64,000 nucleotides of DNA from Anaeramoeba flamelloides (taxonomy: Eukaryota > Metamonada > Anaeramoebidae). This document shows positions 22,401 through 33,432 of the stretch, in pieces; position 1 is the stretch's first letter, and every line of letters starts with the position of its first letter. The notes beneath the pieces were generated by a model. The model ran no database searches. It worked only from the letters and a program-made list of their open reading frames with translations, and was not told the DNA's origin. The stretch is from contig JANTQA010000060.1 of the NCBI GenBank assembly GCA_027625915.1, positions 5,022,001 to 5,086,000 on the forward strand. The letters run 5' to 3'. The translations under genes and the position numbers were made by a program.

Positions 22401-24195
22401 CCAGAGAAGGAATTTTCAATAAAAAGTATATTTTTAAAAGTCAAATGCCAATTAAAAAAGATTTTTTGCCGTAGATCAGAGTCTTAATTAGGTTTTGAAA
22501 AAATATTTTTCTTTTCAAAATATAGGATTTGTAACAAAAACAATATCAAAAAACCCTCCTTGGAAGGATATTTTATTAAAGTTTCATGATAAAAGGGATT
22601 GATAACTACCATGAAGAAGTCTAAAATGAAAGTATATTGTTATTTAATTTAAATATTATTAGAGCTCAATAGTTCGAACCTTTCTAAAAGTTAGATTCGT
22701 AGAAAAGTAATAATTTCAAAATAAAAGAAATCACAAAAATCACAGAATTCAAACAAAAATAACAGAAATCACATAAACTTGAAAGTTTTTTTTCCATCAT
22801 TACTTTTCAATTTATACAAATTGAAGATCCAAATTAATGTACATTCATGTGTGTGTGTGTGTGTATTTATATGTAAATAAGGAGAACCACCAAAAATAAT
22901 AAATAGAAATTTTGATCTTTTATTATTACATCAGCTGTTTATCATGTTTTATCATAATTAATTTATTGTTTGCCATAAACTCCATTCCAAAAATTTTGAC
23001 ACATCCAAAATCAAAAATAGGCCAAAAAAAAACCTCACAATTTATTATCTTTTTCCAAACATAATATTAAACCACATTTAAGTAACCTGGTATTAAAGTT
23101 TTTATAAGTAATCATTCTCATTCAAATAAAAGAAAAAAAAATAAAACCAAAAAATAAATACTTATGTGTCCAAAATTATAAAACGAGCCAAACAAAAAAT
23201 TGTTTTAATAAATTTGTTGATATTTTACCTGCAATTATTGATCGATCAAATGTTAAGATATCATCAACTAATTGTATGTGGTTTTTTCGATTTAATTGAA
23301 CTCAACTTTAACCATTTATCGATCATTTTAAAAAAAAAATTCAGGATATAACTCAACAGATTACTTAACTGGAAAAAAAGAAATGAAAACAAAACAGAAA
23401 ATATAAAAAATGATCAAAATATTTTGTAAAATCAAAATTATTTCCAAATTGAATTTAAAGTGTGGTATTGTTATTCTAAAAACTTTTTTAACAGTGTCCA
23501 AATTTTTAAAAGTTAGTTTTGTATAAAATTTTTAATTTTCAAAATTTGGACAAAAAAATTGTAATGCAACAAATTATTTTATAATAGAAAACTAATCCCT
23601 CAGTATAATACAAAAATGAGGTAATGTTGAAACAGTTGAATTTGATTCAAAAAATAGATAAATAAATATCTTTCTATTTTCTCAAAGAACAATTATCTTA
23701 TTTCGGAACACAATTAGCTTTTTTTTTTTTTTGTTTTCATATTGATTATTGATCATTTATCATTTATTACCTAATATCAATTCTTCTTCTTTATGGTTTG
23801 TTATTTATATATTATTTATACTAAAATATAAAATAGATTTGAAGAACTCATTTTCTCTTAAAAGTGGGGGCAAGACTTTTACTGTGTTTGCTAAAGATTC
23901 TATTACAAAAAAAAAATGGATTTTATATTTAAAAACAGTAATTAATCGAATGAAAAAAAATAAAGGAATAAAGCAAGATTCAGTTTTTGTTAACGATACA
24001 AAAAAAAAAAAAAAAATTTCAATAAAAAAATGTATTTATTGTAAAAACCAATTTACAATTACCCGAAAAAAGCATAAGTGTAAAAATTGTGAGAAAATAA
24101 TTTGTGACAATTGTTCTCCATACAAGATGATTTTGAAGCATATTGCAAATAAGGTTGTTAGGGTATGCAAAAACTGTTATTTGGAATTAGAGTAA
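19411..24195 (+). CDS. RhoGEF (DH)-PH-FYVE protein, five exons
   Basis: Exons are 19411-19761, 19888-20079, 20230-20409, 20580-20784 and 23837-24195, all joined by GT-AG introns with consistent phase, giving 428 residues. After a serine/acidic leader (1-27), a Dbl-homology fold covers about 28-240 (starts KRLLICKEILRFERNF; CR3 is LLKEPTKYIYEYKDLVL followed by KLLKQTKP). A PH domain covers about 246-349 (WLIFEGSL; conserved Trp in KKKWILYL). A FYVE-type zinc finger covers 375-428, with eight cysteines at 375, 378, 391, 394, 399, 402, 420 and 423 and the RVC motif. Members activate Rho-family GTPases by GDP release; PH and FYVE tie them to phosphoinositide membranes. Oddities: CR3 lacks the usual PVQR, the FYVE lacks WxxD, and its basic patch is RKKHKC rather than RRHHCR, so PI3P binding is uncertain. 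Intron 4 is 3,052 bp versus 126-170 bp for the others. Confidence 0.88.
20443..20477. repeat. TTTTGA hexamer repeat
   Basis: About five and a half tandem TTTTGA units lie inside intron 3 of the RhoGEF gene. This is a simple sequence repeat with no further signal. Confidence 0.85.
21022..22330 (+). mobile_element. R9 repeat, copy A (rearranged)
   Basis: A tail-type segment comes first (about 21022-21200, CATTTAACAAAAGTGAGGAA and AAACAGTTTGAGCAATG). Then come two head-type segments, at about 21235 and 21690, each containing the palindrome AGTGTAAATTACACT. The rest of the element extends to about 22330 (AAGCGTAAAATCATAGATTT; GTTGGTTGTTTAATTGTTGTA; TCAAGTTACTCATACTGTCA). Copy B at 46.7-47.5 kb shows the order head, body, tail, so copy A looks like parts of two tandem or recombined units. 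No open frame is conserved between the copies. Confidence 0.6.
22849..22863. repeat. TG dinucleotide microsatellite
   Basis: About seven TG units lie in RhoGEF intron 4, followed by TATTTATATGT. It is the only TG tract of note in the window. Confidence 0.85.
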
Positions 24196-25349
24196 TTTTT
24201 ATTTTATTTTTATTTTTTCTTTTATAACACAACATTTCGCACCCATTAAAAATTAAAAAATAAGAATAATAACTTTGTAAAAGCAGATTAACTCACCAAG
24301 ATTTAAAGATTAAGTGGATGGAGTCAAATCCGATATGGAAATCTCATTAAAATAAAAAATATTTTTCTTTATTGATTAATTGAGAGAAAAAGCGGTAATT
24401 AAAGAAAAAAATATAAAAATAAAAAAAAAACAAGTAGAAAGAAAAATAGATTAAATATTAAAGTAAAAGAAAAATAATCTCATTAAAATTAAAAATAATC
24501 AAAATATTTATTTATTTAACACAGAGGTTGCAAATTTTTATAAACACTCATAAAAAAATTAAAAATAACATTTCACAAAGTAAAAAGAAAAAAAAAAAAA
24601 ATTATTATTTTACTGTTACAATAAATATGTTGGCAATGAAGATTTATATTTGTTTGTATCACCAATACCATATATTTTGAAATGGTTTTCTTGAAAAAAT
24701 ATCCAGAAAAAAGCCGAAAAACAGTAAAAGAATTCAAAAAGGGATTTATTTGTAAATTCTGTTGTGAAAAAATTTTCTTGTCCACCAGTTCTATTTTAAT
24801 AGTGTTTGAACAAAAAAAAAAAAAAAATTATTTTTTACAATCATTTTTACAATATTTTTGACATATAATTTGTTAATTGGGTATTTAAAATCCACAATTT
24901 CAACCATTGGTTGAAAGTCGATAAAATATTTTTGTAATCAATTTTTAACCAAACAAATTTTTGGTTTGTAATTTTTGCGAATTTTGAAAGAAAAATCAAG
25001 TCTAATGTACATTTAGAGTTGTAATTTACACTTCTTCAATAATAAAAAAAGAAAAAAATTTTGCGATTTTTTTTTTTTTGGGAATATTTATTTTGGGAAA
25101 AATTAAAAAATGAAAATGTCGTTGAGGCATATTTTTTAAAAATCTTTTGGTTGAGTGTTTTTATTTTTTATTATTTATATATATATATAATAAGAAAGTG
25201 GTTGGTGTGTTGTTAATGTATTTTAAACGATTTTTACTTGTATTAAGTCTTTGTGTTTATTTATATGTGTGTTGTGTATGGATTTCTATAATTGACTGTT
25301 TATTTGACTAATTAATAGGGATTCAATTGAAAATTCAGCTTTGGGGATA
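24196..25349. other. intergenic spacer with an R9 head fragment
   Basis: No gene is seen. At about 25019-25045 an R9 head lies in inverse orientation (TTGTAATTTACACTTCTTCAA), with one arm of the palindrome altered. Similarity to R9 ends after about 60 bases. A TTCAG acceptor-like site lies just before the next gene (25333-25337), so that gene may have an unseen 5' exon here. Confidence 0.45.
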
Positions 25350-26030
25350 ATGAAAACAAAAAGTGTACCAATGAAACAATTCAGAAAAACTTCTCATCAA
25401 TCGTATCCCGAAAAATTAATGAAAAAAAATATACAAAAATCAAAAATCAAACCAATACCAAGAAAAAAAAGGTCAAATGCAAAAAAAAATACGAAGCAAT
25501 CTACCCACAATTTACAAAACGATCGAATTTCCTCCTCAACATTACCACGTACTAACAATATCAATTCTAATGAATCAACAACATCATTAGATCACAAAAA
25601 AAATGAAGAAATTGTAATTGATCTAAATTCTGATAGTGAATATGAAACTGGCATGGGTTCATTTACTTCTCGTGATCAAGCCAAAAGAAATAGTGAAATC
25701 CCAATAACTGTAACAGATAAATATTATTCCTTTGTTCCTTTTGATCTTACAGACAGCGAAGATGAAACTGAAACAGAGGATGATTTTGAAACAGAGACAG
25801 AAACAGAAGATACCTTGGCACTTAAATCAGATTCTGAAGTTGATACAGAAATCGATACTTTATCTGATACTGAGAAAAATGGCATGACAGAAAGTAATAC
25901 AGAACCAGATACAGACCAAGATTCAGATAAAAAAAATAGCCAAAATTCAGAGTTTGAAAATGTTGAGAAATTTAATTCAAATAAAAATTCTCTTTCCAAT
26001 TCTGAACAAGACTCAAATATTAAAAAATAA
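25350..26030 (+). CDS. acidic disordered protein with two SUMO-interaction-like motifs
   Basis: This is a 226-residue frame from the ATG at 25350; TTCAG just upstream could be an acceptor, so the N-terminus may be longer. Residues 1-50 are very basic, with a nuclear-localisation-like PRKKRSNAKK at about 37-46. Residues 87-97 read EIVIDLNSDSE and 128-138 FVPFDLTDSED. Both resemble SUMO-interaction motifs: a hydrophobic core ending in D-L, followed by serines and acidic residues. The C-terminal half is dominated by ETE, DTE and SDSE repeats and is rich in possible CK2 sites. No folded domain is recognised. A nuclear SUMO- or chromatin-associated role is inference from motifs only. The codons are non-random and the frame ends cleanly in TAA followed by a T run. 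Confidence 0.65.
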   Translation: MKTKSVPMKQFRKTSHQSYPEKLMKKNIQKSKIKPIPRKKRSNAKKNTKQSTHNLQNDRISSSTLPRTNNINSNESTTSLDHKKNEEIVIDLNSDSEYETGMGSFTSRDQAKRNSEIPITVTDKYYSFVPFDLTDSEDETETEDDFETETETEDTLALKSDSEVDTEIDTLSDTEKNGMTESNTEPDTDQDSDKKNSQNSEFENVEKFNSNKNSLSNSEQDSNIKK

Positions 26031-26675
26031 TAGATACTTGATTAATTATAATTTTTTTTTTTTTTTTTTTTTGATTTGAATTTTTTTTTGTAATCAATCC
26101 TTTTAACAGAATTTGGAGTTTTTTTGAGTTTTGTTCACTCGGGAAATAAGTATATTTTACCATTTTTGTAAAAATTTTAATGACAACAACATTAATGAGA
26201 GGATTTTTTTGAGTGTCACAAGATATTTTTAATTTGAAATCAAAATACCATCAATTACTCTATTTGTGGAAAAGAAAAAGTGAACCAAAAAGGAATCTTG
26301 AAATTTTCAATTTTTTGAACATTTTTTTTGATTCAATTTTTGGTTTTATTAAATTTGGTTTTGGATCTGGAGATGTGTTTATACGAAGGATTGAAATTAA
26401 TTAAAGAATAAAACAATAAAATAGATCTGAAAGTAGGGTGTGTTGTATTTTAATAAAGATCTTCTTAAATGTTGAATCAAACAAGAATGATCACCTTTCC
26501 TCAAAAAACTTGTTGAAATTTGAATTTGAAAAAACTTTATCAAAACAAGTCTATTTCTGGGATGTTTATCTTTGTTATATTTTCAAATAGAAAGTTGAAA
26601 ATCAAGAGATTTACTTTGATTGCTTGACTCCTTATATTTTTTTTTTATTTTAGAAAATCTTATTTACAAACAGAT

Positions 26676-26883
26676 GAGCAAAAAGTGGTGTTTTAATATT
26701 TTAAATTTTTTTACTAAATTTGTAATTTTTATAAAAACCAGAAAATTTTTTCTTTTAGAAACCCCAATTCCTCTGACAACCCCGAACTTCTCGAATTGGG
26801 GCATATAGGAAAATTTTAAGGGTTTTTATAAAATTTACAAATTTAGTAAAAAATTTAAAATATATCGGTAACCACTTTTTGCA
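26676..26883. repeat. 208-bp inverted repeat with inner hairpin
   Basis: The outer arms start GCAAAAAGTGGT and end ACCACTTTTTGC and share a long block (TTTTAAATTTTTTTACTAAAT and its complement) of about 60 bases. The loop contains a second perfect stem, CCCCAATTC paired with GAATTGGGG, around 26763-26802. There is no coding. It is MITE-like and lies immediately upstream of the decayed LINE. Confidence 0.7.
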
Positions 26884-26929
26884 CATGTGAATTTTTTTTT
26901 AAAATTGTTTAAAAAAAAAAGAAATCTTT

Positions 26930-27600
26930 TATTTGGCCTTAAAGGGGAGGGAGGAGGTAATAAAATAACTTTAGACCGATCTCACAAAATCAAACTTTGT
27001 CTAGGTTATTCCTCGGGTTTATTTATCAATCGATCGGGCTGACTTGGGAACTTATTGATCAAAAAACAATTTGGCTTTAGGAATAAATATGACAAAATGA
27101 TTGAATACATGAATTATTTAGATAAATTTAATAAATTTCATAAAGAAAATACAAAAGGTGGTATTTTCTATATGTGTATTGATATGATCAAATGTGACGG
27201 CTTGTTTAGTAATGGATTTATTAGGAGGTCTGCTAAAAAATATTCTAAAAATTAATTCATAGTAAATTTCATCCTAAAATAGTACTCATTTAAAGGGAGC
27301 CGTGTTTAAAAAGATCAACTCTACCCTATATTATTTGGTTATATAACAATGTATTGTTTGGAAATTTTGGTTTCCTCAGTGGTCATATTCTAAAGTTTAC
27401 ATAAAATCTAATTTTAATTATCAAAGAAGTGTGATTATATAAAACTCAGAATATTTATACTATATCAAATACTCAAAAGAATTAAGAATGATATCCATAA
27501 GAAAAAAAGAATTATTTAATAAGATCTTGGTAAGTTCAAGTATTTGGGTATTTGACTTGATAAGAAAACACTTGATTCATAAAAAGAAGAAAAAATGCTC
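26930..27600 (+). mobile_element. decayed LINE (non-LTR) reverse-transcriptase remnant
   Basis: In order, but spread over different frames with stops, the translated sequence shows the hallmarks of a non-LTR reverse transcriptase. These are NFRPIS (about 26970), QFGFRNKY (27065), a motif-A-like CIDMIKCDG (about 27175), KGAV..NSTLYYLVI matching the KGxxQGxxLSPxLFxLYIN block (about 27295) and KYLGI.LDKK (about 27540). The longest intact stretch is about 66 residues. Motif A differs from the usual FDxxKAFD pattern, and no 5' ORF, endonuclease or poly-A tail was identified. It is an old, inactive fragment with several frame changes and stops. Confidence 0.6.
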
Positions 27601-27933
27601 ATAATACTTTTAACAGTTATAAATATATTTTTGAAAAGCTCTAAATACACAATTAAGTTTGTATTAAGATAATTAAAAGTGGTTATATTATTATAATTAT
27701 ATATTGGGTTGGGAATTTTTTAACATTTGAAAAAATAAATTAAAAGTATAAATACTTGGAAAAATTGTAGAATAAGGTCAATACTAAAAATCCAAAATCG
27801 TACACATAATTTATCATTTGTAATGAAAGTGGAGTTGACAACATCAACTTAAGTACAATTAAAAGAAAGTTTAAATTAATTCAAAATATAAATAAAATAT
27901 TGTTTTGCAGACATTTCGTCGCAGGGGTGTTGA

Positions 27934-28700
27934 TATTGATTGTAAAATAAAAAGATCACAATTTCCATTCAGTTTTCCATAAAATCACCCTCAAGAATTA
28001 AAATAATCATCAAAGTCCCCAATTCTCAAAGGCAAATTAATAATTTAAGCTGGTTTTAAGAATTAAAAATTTGAAATATTACTGTTGTTAAAATAAACCC
28101 TGCAAAAAAGTTTAATCGGTTTTAAAAAATACAAAACGTGTTTTTTTGGTATAGAAGACCTATATATCAACCAATTAAAGAAACCATTAATAAACCCTTA
28201 GTAAATATGTTATTAATTTCTTAAAGTTCTAAAATTCATATAGAAATTATAAAAATAAAGGATCAAATTAGAAAATTTATCTCAAAAAATAGAGTTAAAT
28301 TTTTATAATATTTTTATTATAAAAATCAAAAAAATTTCAAAAAAAAAATGAATTACATAAAAGAAAATTCTATTTTTTATTAATATTTATCTCAAAAATT
28401 TCAGAAAAATAATAAAAATCACTTGAGAAAATTAAGAAAAAGTGTGTACAAATTGCATTCCTAATTTGAATTTTACTGAAAATATCCAAGGGTTTGCCTT
28501 CAAGATAGATTTGAACTTAGATATACTATTGAGTAGTCAATTGGATATGGCCTTGGAACAAGACAAAAAAAAAGTACGGATTATATTTTGAAACACGGAC
28601 TATAGTCTTTGGAAACAATTATTTTGATCATTATAAACGATTTATACAACTACAATTTTGGAAAGCTGAATGAAATTTTTCTTTGACTAATTTTCAAACA
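27934..28700. mobile_element. MITE-B copy with internal insertion
   Basis: The left half (ATTGATTGTAAAATAAAAAG, CCATTCAGTTTTCC) runs from 27934 to about 28085. The right end (TTTTGGAAAGCTGAATGAAA) is at about 28656-28700. Intact copies are about 225 bp, so roughly 0.55 kb has been inserted; that insert includes copy 2 of the dispersed 130-bp repeat (about 28480-28615). Confidence 0.5.
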
Positions 28701-30215
28701 GTTGGTATTTTGGTGTGTTATTTGTTGGGTATGTTTTGTTTTTGATTTTTTTTCAAGAATTATAAAAATTATTTATTTTGTATCTTAACAAAAAAAAAGG
28801 AACACTAAATTGAACTAACGTGTGTGTGATCCTTTATTTGGTAAATAAACTTTTTTTTAAAAAAAATCTAAAAAAATTCAAGTTATAAAAGAAGATATCA
28901 AATTTTTTGTTTCAATTTCTTTTTATCTATTCCAAAAACTCTTTTTTGGATTAATTTTACTTTTGAAAAGATAAAACAGCTCAAGAAAAGGCAAAATTCA
29001 AACACTACCATACAATTACTGAAGATTTTTAAAATCTTAAGAAAAATTCACAATTGTTTCAATTATTCAAAATCCATAATTATTTTTACCAAAATTTTAA
29101 TACAACCTTTAAATCTGTAAAACCTCTTATAAAAATACAAAAATTGAGGTTATTGAACATATTCTTAGGCCAGAAAAAACTTTGATAATTTTACAGACAC
29201 AAAACTTACAACACCATTTCACATCAATTTAAAGCAAGAGAAAGGATGTTCCCTTACTCTTAAGATTTTTAGATTTTATCTAATACTGCTATTTGAATTA
29301 TAAATGGGCAAAAATTTTCACTTCATTTTCTAGATTCCTTTTTTATAAATAAAAAGAAAGCACTCAATGAAGTAGGTAGTAATTTGTAACTTTTTGATGA
29401 AAAAGGAAATGGAAAAGGAAGTGAAAATCTTTCCCACTTAAAATTCAAATACCTGTATGTAAGAGCAAAACTCAAAATGTCAGAGTTTTTTGAAAGTAAA
29501 GTTATGCGGTTACAATTTTAACGAAATAATATTTCTGCAAAAATTAATTGGACAGATTTTTTTCACTATACCAAATCTATTTTAAGAACATAGTAACTTT
29601 TACAGTGGATTTTTCTCTTTATTCATTTGGAAATGAATTTTGCAAGAATGAAAAAAAAAGAACAAAGAAGATAAAAAGATCATCCAAAGAGCTTTTCTTG
29701 ACGAAAGCTAGAAAAGCTCTTTAGGGCAATGAAAAAAACTTCTTATAAGCTGGTGGGAAATGGATGAAAGTGTTTTTTTGCAGAAAAAACTTTTTTTGAG
29801 AGAGATCACAAAAACTGAGTAAAATCTTAAAAAGGATACTAAAAACCATAAATTGGTAAAAAAAATCAATGGAAACGTTGGGAAATTGATTTTAGGGATC
29901 TTATACATTAAAACTTTTCGAAGGATTGTAATTTTGCAAATTCCAAATTTTTAAATAATAAATCTTCTGATATTGTATAAAATGTAACCCATGAAAGAAA
30001 AACGAACACCTTTTGATTTCGTGTATTTTTTTATGTTACTTTGTTGAAATATTACCACCCTTTTTTTCTGAGTGTTGGTAAAGAATTTGATTACTCAACA
30101 GGTGGTGTGGATTAAATTTTCATTTTAATCTCCAACTGTTATAATTTTTTTGTAGATTTAAGAAAAATTTTGTAATTTTTTTTATCATTTTTTTCTTTTT
30201 TTAACTTTATTTAAT
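28701..30215. other. gene-free spacer
   Basis: Only short lysine- and phenylalanine-rich frames and A/T runs are seen; no repeat family was recognised. The last part contains the presumed promoter and leader of the LIM gene. Confidence 0.45.
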
Positions 30216-30383
30216 ATGTCCGAAAAGTGTTTTGCTTGTGGTAATTTTTTTTTCTTCTTTCTTTTTCTTTCTTCTTTTTTTTTTTATTTTTTTTTTTTTT
30301 TTTTATTCTATCTTGTTTTTTTTGAGACTTTTCTTCTTTTTCATTTTGCTCTTCTTCTTCGTGGCTTACATATTTGAAAATTA

Positions 30384-30418
<35 letters not shown>

Positions 30419-30877
30419 AATCTTTTGCCTCCTTGTCATTCTTTAACTTCCAAATTGCAGAAATTAATAATTTTGATTTTTTTTTTTTCCCATTATTTTT
30501 CTTTTCTTTAATTCAAAGGAAAAACTGTCTATGTTACAGAACAATTAAAAATTCTTAACAGAGTTTATCACAAACGATGTTTCAGATGCACAGTTTGTAA
30601 CTGTGTTCTTAACATGAAATCTTACAGAGCTCTTGATGGAAACCCATACTGTAGAGCACATTACCCTAACGTTTCCGAACATGGAGGTTTGATCATTTCT
30701 TTTTTTATTTAAAAACCATTTTGGTACAAACTAATCTTATTTTTTTTTTCTGTTTTTTCAAATCTTTTTAAACTTAAACTTTAACCAAAAGCCCAAATGA
30801 ACTACGGTGGTGGCCAAGAAGAACAATTTCAACAAGAAGTAGAAGAAGAAATCAACAATGATGACTTAGAACTCTAA
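30216..30877 (+). CDS. single-LIM-domain protein (CRIP-like), three exons
   Basis: Exons are 30216-30240, 30519-30686 and 30792-30877, with both junctions in phase 1, giving 92 residues. The LIM zinc-binding ligands are complete: C5, C8, H26, C29, C32, C35, C53 and H56, in the exact C-x2-C-x17-H-x2-C-x2-C-x2-C-x17-C-x2-H pattern. The first two cysteines come from exon 1. The C-terminal 28 residues are acidic and Q/E-rich (QFQQEVEEEINNDDLEL). Small LIM-only proteins act as protein-protein adaptors, often on actin or in the nucleus; there is no catalytic activity. Intron 1 (278 bp) contains a 31-base T run, intron 2 is 105 bp. Codon use is more balanced than in its neighbours (GAACCC- and TGTAGAGC-type codons), suggesting good expression. 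The exact partner is unknown. Confidence 0.93.
30387..30417. repeat. T31 homopolymer in LIM intron 1
   Basis: This is an uninterrupted run of 31 T, the longest homopolymer I noticed in the window, about 100 bases before the splice acceptor. Its length is likely to be uncertain in sequencing. Confidence 0.85.
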
Positions 30878-31654
30878 GCTATTTAATCATTATTTGATCA
30901 TACCAAATGATTATTATTCTTTTCTCACTGTGGAATTTGATAAACACTCATTTTAAGATGATACCCAAACGAAATTGATCTCTTTCTTTTTTGTATTTCT
31001 TGATTTTATTATTATTTTAATGGTAAAAGAAAAATATACCCTTTTTCTCAAGATATTAAAAACTTATTCGTCAGGCTTAATTTTTGATATTTTTGTTTTT
31101 TGTTTTTTGTGTTATGAATTTTGTATTTTGTATTTTATTTTTTTTATAAAAGAAATTTGTTCACATTTTATGATTGTTTACCTAAAAAGTGCTTTATTTA
31201 ACTTTTTGTTAAGAAAATTGCTTCTATAATTATAATAGCAAACACACAATTTTTGTTCTCCAAAAAGAAAGCAATTGAGTAATTGGTTGTTAATCGAAAT
31301 GACAAAAATTGATTTTGAATGCCGATTGATATCAAATTTTTAAAATTGCTTTTTAGAATATTCTGAGTTTACATTTTGATTCTTTTTTTAAAAAAAACCT
31401 CTCAATAATTCTTTTTTTGATACCCTGAAATCAAGTGATACTTTTTTATTTCAATAATTAATTTCAACTTATTTCTTGTTGAAATTTAGTTTTTTAGAGA
31501 ATCCCATTATTCTCAAAATTTGTTATGAAGTATTTTTTTTTTTAAATTATTAAAAAGAATCTTAAGGGAGTAGCCACGATAAAGTTAAAAATTTTCACTA
31601 TTTATTATTTTGAAAGAAGATTAGTAATTAACAGTTTTTACGTTGGGTGTGTCG

Positions 31655-31875
31655 ACTATTTATTGCAAAATAAGTGGAACAAAATTTTAATTTAGCTTTT
31701 CCTCAAAAAAGTTTTTTTAAAAACATCAAAATTTCAAATTTCATATTCTTAAAAACAGCTTAAATTATTTATTTCCCTTTTTTAGAATTGGGTTCTTTGA
31801 TGTTTTATTTAAATTCTTGTGATTTTTTTGGACTTTTTTTGGAAAGCTGATTTTTTTATTTTACAATTAAAAGTA
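31655..31875. mobile_element. MITE-B copy, complete
   Basis: It starts ACTATTTATTGCAAAATAAG and ends with GGAAAGCTGA...TTTTACAATTAAAAGTAG, inverted relative to the start. The interior carries TTAAATTATTTATTTCCC and AGAATTGGG as in the 54.7 kb copy. About 220 bp, no coding. Confidence 0.6.
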
Positions 31876-33220
31876 GTTACTTTTTAGTATTTAAAGTACT
31901 GGTTGAAAAACAATTTATTCATTTTAATTTCACAAGTTAAATTAAATGGCATAATATTAAGTTGATTTGTTTAATCTACCTTGGTGGATTTTAAATGATT
32001 TAACTTTTATTCTTTCTCATAATTCTTTTGTGGTTTTTTGTTATGTTGGTTAAAAATCTAATAAATTATTTGTAAACAAAGCACTTTAAATACTAAAAAT
32101 CAAACACAATCACAACTAAATAAACATGATAGTTTTCAGATCCAATTGAAAATTAAAAAAAAAAGTTAAAGTGTTAAATTCTGGCATAATACTCTTATTT
32201 TAATTGAACTTACTCAAAAATTTAAAAAGGAAAAACCTGTATTTAGATCATTAAAAAAAAAAAAAAAATGGTTAACAATCTTAAGAGGGATCATTTTAAA
32301 TAAATCCTTTTTGTGAAATTTTTGAATTTAAACTATTGGCGTTAGAAAAATTATGTCACAAGATTTTTTTAACCAAATAGAATTCAAAATATTAAATAAG
32401 TTTAATGTTTTCTATTATCCTGGGTATTTGTATTGTTAGCGAATCTAATATAATAATTAGTTGGGATTTAAGGATTATTCCAAAAAAATAAAGTATTGTT
32501 GATGTAAATGCTCAATCAACCCACCAACCAGATATAAAACCAAAACAAAAATATCTTTTGATCTAATGACTTGCTTAATTTGTTTCCTGTTGTTTATTTT
32601 TCAAAATTTATTGTTTTTTTTGAAGGATCTTGTTATGTTCAATTGTTTAAATTTTTAATTCTTAAATATGCCTAAATTACAGAAAAAGTTACAAAGTTTG
32701 AAATTGGAATTAATTACTAACACTGCTATGAATACCCCATATTATGGCAACCGATTAACTCTTATAAAATAGAAGTTTACAATTCCAAATAATTACACAT
32801 TTTATAAAAACTGATTAGGAATTGAAATAAAAATGCTAAATTAATCTGGTACTTCATAATGAATAATTATTATGAATTCACAATATTTTTTAAAATTCTT
32901 TAAAATAAGGAATTTTAAAGATTAGAAAGACAATAAAAATACTTTTTTTTAATGTTGTTGTTTTGATATATTTTATTAAATTGATTACTTTGAGTTGAAT
33001 AAATATTGTAAAAAAAAAAAAAATTAATAAATTCTAGTTTAACACTTCTAAAATTAGGATATATCAGTATTTTTTATAATTCAAAAGAATTATCTAGGAA
33101 ATATTCTTGTACTTTTGTAACATAAAAACAAATCAGCGATTTATTATTTTATTAAGAATTATTCAGTTACTAAACTATTTCAAGTAAGATAAATAGAAAA
33201 AAAAAGAAAAATAATTTCAA

Positions 33221-33432
33221 TTACAGCAAGTTCCACTTTTAAAACACAAATTTTGAACGAAATATAAGACCCAAAAAAAAGTCAGAATTAAGGAACAAAA
33301 TTCGAATTCTCGTAAAATAATTTGTTTAAAAAAAAAATCAAAAAAAAGTCCAAAAAATATACTTTAATTTGAGATTTTTTATATGTCTAAATTTATTGAA
33401 AGTTTGTCTCCTAAAAGTGGAAAATACTGTAA
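33221..33432. mobile_element. MITE-C copy 2
   Basis: The left arm TTACAGCAAGTTCCACTTTT and the right arm AAAAGTGGAAAATACTGTAA are inverted. CACAAA/GAACAAA blocks follow the left end, and TTTAATTTGAGATTTTTT precedes the right end, as in the other copies. It is non-coding. Confidence 0.65.

Larger units (their letters stand above)
20785..23836 (+). other. giant intron 4 of the RhoGEF gene
   Basis: The donor is GTAAGT at 20785 and the acceptor is AAAATAG ending at 23836. Splicing restores the PH domain exactly (KEDSV then D-LKNSFSLKSGG), so no exon is missing inside. The intron holds the R9 repeat (21022-22330), a TG microsatellite, a dispersed segment at 22580-22690 and a possible decayed mariner-like element (22976-23523). 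It is about 20 times longer than the gene's other introns. Confidence 0.8.

Noticed and set aside
30232-30558. Poly-phenylalanine frame across LIM intron 1
   Set aside because: It reads the T-rich intron; the spliced LIM model with all eight zinc ligands explains the locus.
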